Under the pieces are notes generated by a model. It saw nothing but the letters and a program-made list of their open reading frames with translations, was not told the origin of the DNA and made no database searches. The position numbers and the translations under genes were made by a program. A stretch of 64,000 bases of DNA. Origin: JANMCE01 sp031410595 (GTDB taxonomy: Bacteria; Actinomycetota; Acidimicrobiia; Acidimicrobiales; Ilumatobacteraceae). The stretch is from the NCBI GenBank assembly GCA_031410595.1, contig JANNZM010000144.1:1-64000 (forward strand). Direction: 5' to 3'. Within the stretch, counting starts at the first letter, position 1, and each line of letters starts with the position of its first letter. This document shows positions 1-8,605 of this stretch, in pieces.

Positions 1-448
1 TGCAGCTTGTTGGCCTCATCCACCCGCGTGCGGAAGTCGGCGGCACCCGGCACGCGACCTGCAGCTTCGGCCAGGAAGATGGCCGTCTCGGCCGCTTCAC
101 GCTGGCAGAACAACACCCGGTTCTCACGGGTGGGGTCGGCCCAGTACTGCATGAGCTTGCGAGAGATCGGTGTGACACCCGGATAGCCGCGGGCCCGCCA
201 CAGGTCCACCTCGTAGCGGATGTCGTTGATCAAGGTGTTGCGCTGCGCTCGCTCATCGGTGCCGAGTTGCAGCGTGGCCTGCGCCTTGGCGCCACCCTTA
301 CGAGGGGCCGGCACCGGGATGAACGACTCGCTCGGCCGACGGCCGGGCAACGCCACGCCGGTCGGCCCGACGTTGGGTTCGATCTCGAAATATTCAGCCG
401 GTGCCTCATAGGCGAGTTGAGGATCGGGTTATCCAACGCCATCGTCAT
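1..448 (-). pseudogene. 5' end of a DEAD/DEAH restriction-type helicase, frameshifted
   Basis: This is the N-terminal part of a gene that runs off the left edge. Read on the minus strand, the window-edge frame gives YFEIEPNVGPTGVALPGRR, then a GYPGVTP segment and REAAETAIFLAE, the entry region of type III restriction/DEAD-box helicases of the BPTD_3080 kind (family recognised from memory). That frame has no start codon and hits TAA near 428. The frame one base over supplies ATG at 448 and MTMALDNPILNSP, which is the usual opening of this family. Joining the two needs one extra base near 410-412, so one base appears lost. It could be a true pseudogene, an assembly error, or a gene with another start. 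The ATPase motifs would lie outside the window. Confidence 0.6.
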
Positions 449-701
449 CGGTGCGCCCACCGTTCGCGTGCTACGTGACCCGGCATAGTAGTCATCCGAT
501 AAGTCGCCTTCCGAACCCCGCCCCGGGTCTACAACGTCACGAGAAACTATCAGACCTCTGTGACCGGCAGTCGGGGCGACGTCAACGGACAGCTCACGCC
601 CGCCCGGCCGCCTCGTGCGCGGCACAACCAGCCGGTGGCTAGACACCTGAGCTTTCGGCATCCGACGTCGATAGACAACGCCGAATGCCGACAGCTAAGT
701 G
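449..701. other. Intergenic region, no convincing gene
   Basis: This stretch separates the start of the helicase-like gene from the 3' end of rtcB. The open frames crossing it have arginine/proline-rich translations that resemble no family. It presumably carries the helicase promoter and the rtcB terminator, but I see no clear hairpin. Confidence 0.4.
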
Positions 702-1901
702 TTACTGGCCTTTGAAGTTGGCGACCTGGCGCAGGATGACCTGGGTCTTCACCAGGTCGGTCTGGGCTTCCATCACCTTGTCGATGTTCTTGTAGCTCGA
801 CGGGATCTCATCGATCAACGCGGCGGCATGATCATCGAGCCACGCTCGACCCTTCATCTGACGCTTCAGGTCGGCAACCGTGTACTGAAGCTTGGCTGCC
901 GATCGGCTCATTCGGCGGCCAGCCCCGTGCGAGCACGAGTTGTATGACAGCGGATTGCCGAGCCCTTCCACGATGTGCGTGGCCGCGCCCATGGAACCGG
1001 GGATGACCCCAAGGTCGCCAACGCCTGCCTTGATGGCACCCTTTCGTGTAAGCCACACCGACTTCTCGATGCCGTCGATGAGGTGGGTTTCCTGCTGGCA
1101 GAAGTTGTGGTGACAGTTGATGCGCTGCACTTCACGACCCTTGCCGACAATGGCAAAGATGCGCATGAGCGCGGCGTCCATCATCGCTTCACGTGAGCCG
1201 AGCGCATAGCCCTGCGCCCACAGCATGTCGGCAATGTAGGCGTCGAAACCGGGCGTGCCTTCCTGCAACCACGCCTGGTCCTGCTCCTCCAACCGATAGC
1301 CGGTGACGAGGTCGACAAAGTCCCGCTTGGCATTGCGGATATGACCAGATGCCAACTCGTTGCCGATACCCCGGCTACCCGAATGCAGCACGACCCACAC
1401 CCGGTCGGCTTCACCCGGGAATCGAGTTGAGTAGTCGTCAAGACACAGCTCGGCGAAGTGATTTCCGGACCCGAGTGTGCCGAACTGCTTGAGCGACTTC
1501 ACCTTCTGGCTGGTGCTCAGCGCGGCCGGCATGCCGTGGGCGTCGTGCCAACGATGCGAAGCCTTCGTGGCTTCAACGTGACCGACACCGACTCCGGCCG
1601 GGCACGTGTCGGCGAACGCGTCGACCATGCAGTTGAGGTTGTCGGGAAGATGCTTGGCCAACAGATCCGTCCGCACCGCAATCATGCCGCAGCCAAGATC
1701 GACACCGACCGCAGCTGGTACGACGGCGCCGAGTGTTGGCAACACCGAACCAATCGTGGCGCCCTTACCGAGGTGCGCGTCGGGCATGAGCGCGAGGTGC
1801 GATGGCACGATCGGCAGGCGCGCCAAGCGATGGGCCTGGGCCCTGGTCTGCTCATCGAACTCCACCGGCCACGCCGCTACCTTCGGGCTAAACCATTCCA
1901 T
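702..1901 (-). CDS. rtcB: RNA-splicing ligase RtcB
   Basis: RtcB joins RNA 2',3'-cyclic phosphate or 3'-phosphate ends to 5'-hydroxyl ends using GTP and Mn2+, in tRNA splicing or RNA repair. The 399-aa protein shows the family signatures in order: DAHLGKG near residue 41, GVDLGCGM near 66 with the metal-binding Asp and Cys, HSGSRGIG, a CHHNFC metal site, PGSMG, and SHGAGR near 325 containing the histidine that carries GMP. I chose ATG at 1901 (MEWFSPKVAAW) because homologues begin there and the upstream extension looks non-coding. A longer start at 1976 is possible. It stands alone, without an RtcA or RtcR neighbour. Confidence 0.95.
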   Translation of the reverse strand: MEWFSPKVAAWPVEFDEQTRAQAHRLARLPIVPSHLALMPDAHLGKGATIGSVLPTLGAVVPAAVGVDLGCGMIAVRTDLLAKHLPDNLNCMVDAFADTCPAGVGVGHVEATKASHRWHDAHGMPAALSTSQKVKSLKQFGTLGSGNHFAELCLDDYSTRFPGEADRVWVVLHSGSRGIGNELASGHIRNAKRDFVDLVTGYRLEEQDQAWLQEGTPGFDAYIADMLWAQGYALGSREAMMDAALMRIFAIVGKGREVQRINCHHNFCQQETHLIDGIEKSVWLTRKGAIKAGVGDLGVIPGSMGAATHIVEGLGNPLSYNSCSHGAGRRMSRSAAKLQYTVADLKRQMKGRAWLDDHAAALIDEIPSSYKNIDKVMEAQTDLVKTQVILRQVANFKGQ

Positions 1902-2193
1902 CGCGCTGCTCTTTCGGTCGTCGTTTCGTTTCCCAGTATGAACTGGTCGTGACGAGACATGCGGAGGGATTTCCATCTCTGTCGCACCCTTCATTGCCTC
2001 GGCTGGGTCGCTACCGCCACCGCTCCTCAACTCTGCAACACCCCCTCGTCATAATGAGGGTATGCCGCTCATTTCACCTGCCGTACCCACATCCGACGTA
2101 CTCGTGTTACGTTGTGTGACAGATGGGTCTGTTCGATGATCTCGATTGGATTCCATCCCAGGGAGTCTGGATTTCCAAGCAGGAGCTAGAGGA
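1902..2193. other. Intergenic region upstream of rtcB and the small ORF pair
   Basis: No gene of ordinary size is visible. It must hold the rtcB promoter (leftward) and that of the antitoxin-like locus (rightward). A weak inverted repeat, CCCTC and GAGGG around an 8-nt loop, lies near 2042-2060. A 30-codon open frame starting near 2130 encodes MGLFDDLDWIPSQGVW... and may be a leader or a remnant. Confidence 0.35.
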
Positions 2194-2316
2194 ATGTTTG
2201 TTGCTGTTCGAGTAATCCTCCACGGTACCAAGCGCGATGAGCCAAACCGATCTCACGCTCTGACCGTGGCGAAAATGCTCGTACGAGCTATCGGCCGTCA
2301 CGAAGGAGACCAATGA
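2194..2316 (+). CDS. Small ORF coupled to antitoxin-like gene (40 aa)
   Basis: A short frame, MFVAVRVILHGTKRDEPNRS onward, starts at ATG 2194 with AGGAG eight bases upstream. It ends in TGA overlapping the ATG of the next gene (ATGA at 2313-2316). The Shine-Dalgarno and four-base overlap are what a translationally coupled pair would show. I do not recognise the peptide: it could be a tiny toxin, the 3' end of a degraded toxin gene, or a chance frame. It is the right size and position for a toxin partner, but that is inference from context only. Confidence 0.35.
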   Translation: MFVAVRVILHGTKRDEPNRSHALTVAKMLVRAIGRHEGDQ

Positions 2317-2678
2317 CCATCAAACGATCTGAAGCTGCCATCGCATGGTTCAAGGAAGACGACCCAGACTTTCCTACGACCGAAGAGGAGTATGAGGAAC
2401 TCAAGGCCAAGATTGCGGCTGCGGAAGCCGAGTCGCGACACTTGTCGGCACGCGTGCCGCATCCGCTCTACGCGCAACTTGAGCAGTTGGCGAACGAACG
2501 AGGGGAGACCGTTTCTCAGGTGGCTCGCACGTTGATCATCGATGGTCTGGCGCGCCAGCAAAACCCGGATCGAGATGGGCTGGACGTCGCGATTGCCGCG
2601 CTACAGAAACTTCGGCGCGACATGCCAGCGGTCGGCGAGGGCGAGCCCGCCCGGCAGCAGCGGAAGAAAGCGTCGTAG
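2313..2678 (+). CDS. CopG/RHH-like antitoxin or DNA-binding protein
   Basis: This 121-aa protein has an acidic, charged first third (FKEDDPDFPTTEEEYEELKA) followed by LSARVPHPLYAQLEQLANER and VSQVARTLIIDGLA, a beta-helix-helix pattern typical of ribbon-helix-helix antitoxins. The tail is basic (ARQQRKKAS). AAGGAG at 2303-2308 sits four bases before the ATG. RHH antitoxins dimerise to bind their own operator and neutralise a toxin, but no recognised toxin follows: the next gene is a convergent SDR. The small ORF overlapping its start is the only candidate partner. It could instead be an orphan regulator. Confidence 0.6.
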   Translation: MTIKRSEAAIAWFKEDDPDFPTTEEEYEELKAKIAAAEAESRHLSARVPHPLYAQLEQLANERGETVSQVARTLIIDGLARQQNPDRDGLDVAIAALQKLRRDMPAVGEGEPARQQRKKAS

Positions 2679-2745
2679 GCCTCGAATCCTTGTGGGCGTC
2701 CATCTAGCCCGACCGACGCCCCGCGGACGCGCCCCAACTGCTACC

Positions 2746-3546
2746 TCAGTCGTAGGAGGTATTGATGGTGAAGTCGGTGCGGTAGCGGTCGGGGGTGAGC
2801 TGGCCGGCGCTCTTGGCGCCGTCGATGGGGAGGGCAACGCCGTTTATGAAAGGGCTCTCATCCGACGCGAGAAACACGACAGCTGCGGCAACTTCGCTGG
2901 CATGAGCCACGCGCGCCATTGGTGTATTGGCCACGAATTGGCGGACCATTTCCTCGGGCGTGCCGAAGCCGGAGACACTGGCGCGCAGCATGGGGGTATC
3001 GATGGCGCCTGGACACACGGCATTCACGCGAATGCCCTGCTGGGCGTAGGCGACAGCGAGTGACTTGGTGAGCCCAACCACCGCGTGCTTTGACGCGTTG
3101 TACAGCGGGTCACCGGGTCGACCCATCACGCCGCCATTGGACGAGGTGTTGATGATGCTGCCTCGGCCTTGTGCCAACATTGAGGGCAAGAGATAGCGAC
3201 AGGCCAGATAGGCCGGCTTCACATTGACGGCGAAAATTCGATCGAATTCTTCGGGCGTGGTGTCCACGACTGACTTCGGCAGATGGATGCCAGCGTTGTT
3301 CACCAAGATGTCGACGTGGCCGGAATGGGCCATCACCGCGTCCAAAAACACAGTGACCGCTCCGGGGTCGGAGGCATCGACGATGGCCGATCGCAGCGAA
3401 GACTCAGGCTCGTTCCCCGGTTCAAGCGGGAGCAGATCAGATGCGTGTACGAACGCTCCTTCGGCCACGAACTGACGGACGATTTCCCGCCCAATACCGC
3501 GAGCGGCACCGAACACAACCGCAACTTTTCCTTCAAGACGAGGCAT
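2746..3546 (-). CDS. Short-chain dehydrogenase/reductase (SDR)
   Basis: A 266-aa classical SDR, presumably an NAD(P)-dependent alcohol or polyol dehydrogenase; substrate unknown. Visible motifs are the Rossmann glycine motif GAARGIG near residue 13, NNAGIH for the structural NAG, the active-site serine region INTSSNGG, and YNASK for the catalytic Tyr-Lys, followed by NAVCPGAIDTPM. ATG 3546 is chosen because MPRLEGKVAVV is the normal N-terminus and AAAGGA lies just upstream. The longer open frame reads into the divergent hydantoinase gene. Only about 50 bp separate the two starts, so their promoters are shared or back to back. Confidence 0.9.
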   Translation of the reverse strand: MPRLEGKVAVVFGAARGIGREIVRQFVAEGAFVHASDLLPLEPGNEPESSLRSAIVDASDPGAVTVFLDAVMAHSGHVDILVNNAGIHLPKSVVDTTPEEFDRIFAVNVKPAYLACRYLLPSMLAQGRGSIINTSSNGGVMGRPGDPLYNASKHAVVGLTKSLAVAYAQQGIRVNAVCPGAIDTPMLRASVSGFGTPEEMVRQFVANTPMARVAHASEVAAAVVFLASDESPFINGVALPIDGAKSAGQLTPDRYRTDFTINTSYD

Positions 3547-3598
3547 GACTTCCTTTGGTGAGATCGTATCCTGGAGAGACATCGATTGTGGAGGCGTT

Positions 3599-6500
3599 AT
3601 GACCGGTCGGCTCGGGGTGGACATAGGTGGCACCTTTACAGACCTCGTGCTTGAGACCGAGCATGGCATGTTCTCCGCGAAGGTGCTCACCACCTACGCC
3701 GCACCCGAGGACGCCATCGTCGACGGGATGCATCGCGTGTGCGCGAAGGCCGGGGTCCACCCGTCGTTCATCATGCAGATCATTCACGGCACGACGCTTG
3801 CCACCAACGCGCTCATTGAACGGCACGGCGCCAAGACCGCGCTCATCACCACCAGCGGTTTTCGTGACGTCATCGAGATGCGCACCGAGAGCCGCTTCGA
3901 GCTCTACGACCTCAACCTCGTGCTGCCCGAACCGCTGCTGGCTCGCAACCGTCGATACGTCGTGAACGAACGAGTAGAAGCAACCGGGCGAGTGCTCATC
4001 CCACTCGATCGAGCGGAGGTCGAAGCGTTGGCCGACGAGCTGGCCGAGGCGCAGTACGAAAGCATCGCCGTTGGCCTGCTGCACTCGTATGTGAACGACG
4101 GCCACGAGCGCATGATCCGCGACGTGCTCGTCGAAAAGCTGCCCGGTGTGATGATCTCGCTGTCGTCGGAAGTGTCGCCGCAGATGCGCGAGTACGAGCG
4201 CTTCAACACCACCATCGCCAACGCGTACATCAAGCCTCTGATGAAGACCTACCTCGATCGACTGGCCGGCCGACTCGCCGCCGAGGGCGCTAACTGTCCG
4301 ATCTTCCTGATGCACTCAGGTGGCGGCATCATCAGCATCGAAAGCGCAGCGGAGTTCCCGGTACGGCTGGTGGAGTCCGGTCCCGCGGGCGGTGCCGTTT
4401 TTGCCGCAGACATCGCGGCACGGCACGGGTTGGAGAAGGTGCTCAGCTTCGACATGGGCGGTACGACGGCCAAGATCTGCCTCATCAAGAATCGTGCGCC
4501 CAAGACGGCGCGTGTGTTTGAAGTGGCGCGGGCCTACCGGTTCAAGAAGGGGTCGGGCATGCCGATCTCCATCCCGGTCATCGACATGGTTGAGATCGGT
4601 GCTGGCGGCGGCAGCCTGGCCCACGTGGACGCACTCAATCAGATTCGCGTCGGGCCCGAAAGCGCTGGTTCCGAACCCGGTCCAGCGTGTTACGGCCAGG
4701 GCGGCGAACGACCTGCGGTTACCGACGCCGACCTCGTGTTGGGCAAGCTCGACCCCAACAACTTCGCCGGCGGCACCATCCCGCTGCATCCCCACGACGC
4801 CGAGAAGGCCCTACGCGTGCATCTCGGCGACAAAGTCGGCATGGATGCGCTGGAGGCAGCGTGGGGCGTGGCCGAGATGGTCGATGAGAACATGGCCAAC
4901 GCCGCCAGGGTGCACGCAGTGGAGAACGGCGAGGACCTCAGCGAGTACACCATGATCGCATTCGGCGGCGCCGCTCCTCTGCACGCTGGACGGCTGTGCG
5001 AAAAGCTCGGTATCGATCGCTGTCTCATTCCGGTCGGAGCCGGTGTGGGCTCGGCTATCGGCTTCCTGCGGGCGCCGTTCAGTTTCGAGGCGAACCGATC
5101 GGTGTTCATGCGTATCAGCGCGTTCGATACCGACGCGGTCAAGCGACTCTTCGCCGAGATGGAGGTTGAGGCTCGCGGCTTTGTTCGCTCGTGCGATGCC
5201 CACGCCGACATGAGTACCGAGCACAAGGTGTATGTGCGCTACGCCGGTCAGGGTTGGGAGATTCCCGTTCGCCTCACGCCCGAACAGGTTGCCTACCCCG
5301 ATGCGGACACGTTCCTGAAGTTGTTCGAGGAGGACTACGCCAAGCTGTTCGGTCGCACCGTTGACGGCATGGAAGCCGAGATCACCGTCTGGTCTGTCAA
5401 CGCCTTCACTCCCCCGGCAGCGGTCGAACCGGTTGAGCCGGCCACCCGAACGGCCAGTGCTGCAGTCGTCGGCCAGCGCCAACTGTTCGATCCAGGTCTT
5501 GGCAAGCTCACCACAGCAGCCGTCTCACTTCGCCAAAGCTTCTCCGCCGGCACGTCCCTTGAGGGTCCAGCAGTGGTCACCGAGGACGAAACGACCATCG
5601 TGGTTCCCGCCAGCCGGTGTCTCATTGCTCACGGCGACGGCACGCTCGATATGACCGCGAAAGCCACGCAGTCCGACCACGCCGGCGCCGTATCGACCGT
5701 TGGCTATCAAGTCATGTGGAACCGACTCATCTCGGTGGTGGAGGAGCAGGCGCAGGCGCTCATCCGCACCGCGTTCTCCACGTCCGTGCGTGAGGCCGGC
5801 GACCTTTCGGCCGGTGTCTACAACGACCGAGGCGAGATGCTGGCCCAAGCCGTCACCGGTACGCCGGGCCACATCAACGCCATGGCCGACTCGGTGCCGC
5901 ACTTCATTCGCCGCATCGGTCGGGAGAACATTCACGACGGTGACGTATACATCACCAACGATCCGTGGAAAGGCACCGGCCACCTGCACGACTTCACCAT
6001 CGTCACGCCGTCGTTCCATCACCAGCAGCTCGTCGGGTTCTTCGCCTGCACCGCGCACGTAGTCGACATCGGAGGACGCGGCTTCGGGGCCGATGCCAAC
6101 TCGATCTACGAAGAGGGTCTCTACATCCCGATCATGAAGTTCGCCGACCGGGGTGTGGTGAACCCGACGCTTGTCCACATCATTCGTGGCAACGTGCGAG
6201 AGCCCGATCAGATCGTCGGTGACCTCTTCGCTCTTGTCACCTGCAACACCATTGGGCATCGTCGCCTGATGGACATGATGAACGAATTCGCGCTCGCCGA
6301 TCTCACCGGTATCTCCGATTTCATCCTCACGAACTCGCGCAACGCAACACTCGAACGCATCAATGCACTGCAGCCCGGCGCAGCCGATGGCCACATGCGT
6401 ATCGACGGCTACGACACGCCGATTGATCTGAAGGTGCGCGTGTCGTTTGAACGCGATCGGGTGCTGTGCGATTGGACCGGCACCTCGGGCCTCGACAAGA

Positions 6501-7387
6501 AGGGCATCAACGTGCCTTTGGTCTATACCAAGGCCTACTCCTGTTACGCGCTGAAGTGTGCCATCGCACCCGACATTCCAAACAACACGGCCAGCCTCGC
6601 GCCGTTCGAAGTGGTGGCGCCGGTCGACTCCATCCTCAATGCCGTGCATCCGGCACCGGTGGCCCTGCGCCACGTGATTGGCCACATGCTGCCCGACACC
6701 GTGTACGGCGCGCTCGACCAACTGCTGCCCGACACCGTTCCCGCCGAAGGGGCTGGGTCAATCTGCAACTTTCAGGTGTCACTACGGCCGCGCACCGATC
6801 AGCCCGCCCCGGCAGGAGCGGTGCGGGCCGAGGTGCTCACCTTCAACTCGGGCGGCTCGGGTGCACGACCAACGCTCGACGGCATGAACGCCACCGCGTT
6901 CCCTTCCGGCGTGATGACCATGCCCGTCGAGGCCACCGAGCAGGTCGGCCCGGTCATCATCTGGCGCAAAGAACTGCGGCCCGACTCCGGCGGCGCCGGT
7001 CGCCATCGCGGCGGGCTCGGCCAGTTCATGGATGTCGGTGCCTGCGAGGGCCACGAGTTCGATATCCAGGCCATGTTCGACCGCGTGAAGTTCCCGGCAC
7101 TCGGCCGACGGGGCGGTCAGCCCGGCGCGCCGACCACCATTGGCCAAGACGACGGCACGCCCATGAAGGGCAAGGGGAAGCAGTTCGTGCCGCACGGCCG
7201 AAAGGTGATGATGGCCTTCCCCGGTGGGGCCGGTTACGGCCCCACGGCCGAACGCTCGCACGCACTCGTGTGCCGCGATCTGGCGCTCGGCTACATAAGT
7301 GCAGAAGCTGCTCGCACGGTGTACAACATGACCCAAGCCGAGATTGATGACGTGCTCGCCCGGGCGCGTCGAGGAGAAACGTTCTGA
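3599..7387 (+). CDS. Fused hydantoinase A/B (5-oxoprolinase-type ATPase)
   Basis: This 1262-aa protein joins HyuA (about residues 1-660) and HyuB (about 690-1250), the layout of fused 5-oxoprolinases. The family opens cyclic amides or imides (5-oxoproline, N-methylhydantoin) or carboxylates ketones with ATP. HyuA has the actin/hexokinase-fold phosphate motifs GGTFTD at residues 10-15 and DMGGTT at 285-290, plus GAGGGS. HyuB has REAGDLSAG and NDPWKGTGHLHD metal-site segments. ATG 3599 follows GGAGG by four bases, and MTGRLGVDIGGTFTD is the usual start. Its stop overlaps the FAD oxidoreductase start (TGATG), so the two are coupled. N-methylhydantoin or a related cyclic ureide is a plausible substrate, not proven. 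Confidence 0.9.
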   Translation: MTGRLGVDIGGTFTDLVLETEHGMFSAKVLTTYAAPEDAIVDGMHRVCAKAGVHPSFIMQIIHGTTLATNALIERHGAKTALITTSGFRDVIEMRTESRFELYDLNLVLPEPLLARNRRYVVNERVEATGRVLIPLDRAEVEALADELAEAQYESIAVGLLHSYVNDGHERMIRDVLVEKLPGVMISLSSEVSPQMREYERFNTTIANAYIKPLMKTYLDRLAGRLAAEGANCPIFLMHSGGGIISIESAAEFPVRLVESGPAGGAVFAADIAARHGLEKVLSFDMGGTTAKICLIKNRAPKTARVFEVARAYRFKKGSGMPISIPVIDMVEIGAGGGSLAHVDALNQIRVGPESAGSEPGPACYGQGGERPAVTDADLVLGKLDPNNFAGGTIPLHPHDAEKALRVHLGDKVGMDALEAAWGVAEMVDENMANAARVHAVENGEDLSEYTMIAFGGAAPLHAGRLCEKLGIDRCLIPVGAGVGSAIGFLRAPFSFEANRSVFMRISAFDTDAVKRLFAEMEVEARGFVRSCDAHADMSTEHKVYVRYAGQGWEIPVRLTPEQVAYPDADTFLKLFEEDYAKLFGRTVDGMEAEITVWSVNAFTPPAAVEPVEPATRTASAAVVGQRQLFDPGLGKLTTAAVSLRQSFSAGTSLEGPAVVTEDETTIVVPASRCLIAHGDGTLDMTAKATQSDHAGAVSTVGYQVMWNRLISVVEEQAQALIRTAFSTSVREAGDLSAGVYNDRGEMLAQAVTGTPGHINAMADSVPHFIRRIGRENIHDGDVYITNDPWKGTGHLHDFTIVTPSFHHQQLVGFFACTAHVVDIGGRGFGADANSIYEEGLYIPIMKFADRGVVNPTLVHIIRGNVREPDQIVGDLFALVTCNTIGHRRLMDMMNEFALADLTGISDFILTNSRNATLERINALQPGAADGHMRIDGYDTPIDLKVRVSFERDRVLCDWTGTSGLDKKGINVPLVYTKAYSCYALKCAIAPDIPNNTASLAPFEVVAPVDSILNAVHPAPVALRHVIGHMLPDTVYGALDQLLPDTVPAEGAGSICNFQVSLRPRTDQPAPAGAVRAEVLTFNSGGSGARPTLDGMNATAFPSGVMTMPVEATEQVGPVIIWRKELRPDSGGAGRHRGGLGQFMDVGACEGHEFDIQAMFDRVKFPALGRRGGQPGAPTTIGQDDGTPMKGKGKQFVPHGRKVMMAFPGGAGYGPTAERSHALVCRDLALGYISAEAARTVYNMTQAEIDDVLARARRGETF

Positions 7388-8598
7388 TGCTGCCCTTGTC
7401 TGCCACGCCAACACGATCGTCGTACGACGTCGTCATCATCGGCGGGGCCATCATGGGGTCGTCCACCGCCTGGTTCCTCACCGAGAACCCCGACTTCACC
7501 GGCTCCGTGCTGGTAGTCGAGAAGGACCCGACCTATGAAAAGGCAGCGACCATGCTGTCTACCTCGTGCATGCGCCAGCAGTTCTCGATGGAACTGAATG
7601 TGCGCATCTCGCAGTTTGGCGCCGATTTCGTGAAGAACCTACGTGCCTATATGGGCGGCGACGAGCGGGTTCCCGATCTCGATATCCGCAGCTTCGGCTA
7701 CATGTACATGGCCGACAACGAAGACTTTGCTGGCCTGTTGCGAGACAACCAGGTTGTGCAGTTGGCCGCCGGCGCCAAGACCGAGTTACTGACCCCCGCC
7801 CAGATCCACGAGCGTTACCCGTTCTACAACGTCGACGACCTTGTGCTCGGCAGTATCAACCGACAAGACGAGGGCTACTTTGACGGCACCGCCGTCTTCG
7901 ATTGGTGTCGGCGCATCGCTCGCGAACGAGGCACCGAGTACGTCACCAACGAAGTGGTCGCCCTCACCAAAGATGGCAGCCGCGTCGCCAGTGTCACGTT
8001 GGCATCGGGCGAAATAATTGCGTGTGGGCACGTGGTGAACGCGTCTGGTACACGTGCGGCGCGTACGGCGCGCATGGCTGGCATCGACATTCCCATCGAG
8101 CCCCGCAAGCGGTTCAGCTGGATCTTCGAGGCCGAGCATCCGCTTGACCAAGATCTCCCACTAACGATCGATCCGTCCGGCGTACACGTACGGGAACATG
8201 GTGGCGGTACGTATATGGCCGGTGGTCATCCCGAGGTGGATAACGCCGTCGATCCTGACGACTTCGTGATGGATCTCGAGATGTGGGAGGACGAGGTGTG
8301 GCCCATCATCGCCACCCGAATTCCGCAATTCGACGCCATCAGGGTCATCAGCAAATTTGCTGGCCAGTACGACTTCAACGTGCTCGACCAGAACGCCATC
8401 ACCGGCCCGCACCCTGAGGTGGACAACTTCCTATTCCTCAACGGTTTCTCGGGCCACGGCCTGCAGCAATCACCGGCCATGGGGCGAGCGACAGCCGAGT
8501 GGCTGACCTACGGCGAGTACCGCACCTTCGACATGCGACCCTTCCACTACGGGCGCATCACCCGCAACGAACCCATCCCCGAGCGCGCCATTATTTAG
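7387..8598 (+). CDS. FAD-dependent amino-acid/sarcosine oxidase-like (DAO family)
   Basis: A 403-aa DAO-fold flavoprotein. The N-terminus YDVVIIGGAIMGSSTAWFL is the ADP-binding Rossmann motif; an acidic residue ends strand 2 (VVEKD). A mid-domain INRQDEGYFDG and the C-terminal NGFSGHGLQQSPAMGRA close the FAD site, as in sarcosine and dimethylglycine oxidases. It starts one base inside the stop codon of the hydantoinase gene. The pair could open a cyclic ureide or lactam and then oxidise the N-substituted amino acid released. The family also includes oxidases and dehydrogenases of D-amino acids and L-2-hydroxyacids, so the substrate is open. Confidence 0.8.
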   Translation: MLPLSATPTRSSYDVVIIGGAIMGSSTAWFLTENPDFTGSVLVVEKDPTYEKAATMLSTSCMRQQFSMELNVRISQFGADFVKNLRAYMGGDERVPDLDIRSFGYMYMADNEDFAGLLRDNQVVQLAAGAKTELLTPAQIHERYPFYNVDDLVLGSINRQDEGYFDGTAVFDWCRRIARERGTEYVTNEVVALTKDGSRVASVTLASGEIIACGHVVNASGTRAARTARMAGIDIPIEPRKRFSWIFEAEHPLDQDLPLTIDPSGVHVREHGGGTYMAGGHPEVDNAVDPDDFVMDLEMWEDEVWPIIATRIPQFDAIRVISKFAGQYDFNVLDQNAITGPHPEVDNFLFLNGFSGHGLQQSPAMGRATAEWLTYGEYRTFDMRPFHYGRITRNEPIPERAII

Positions 8599-8605
8599 CG
8601 GCGGC

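Noticed and set aside
230..661. 143-codon frame as a whole gene
   Set aside because: Only its MTMALDNPILNSP segment looks real; the rest has low-complexity Arg/Pro/Ser content. I used it as the start of the frameshifted helicase instead.
5525..6721. 398-codon minus-strand open frame
   Set aside because: It is antisense to the HyuB half of the hydantoinase and shows no recognisable domain; a high-GC shadow.
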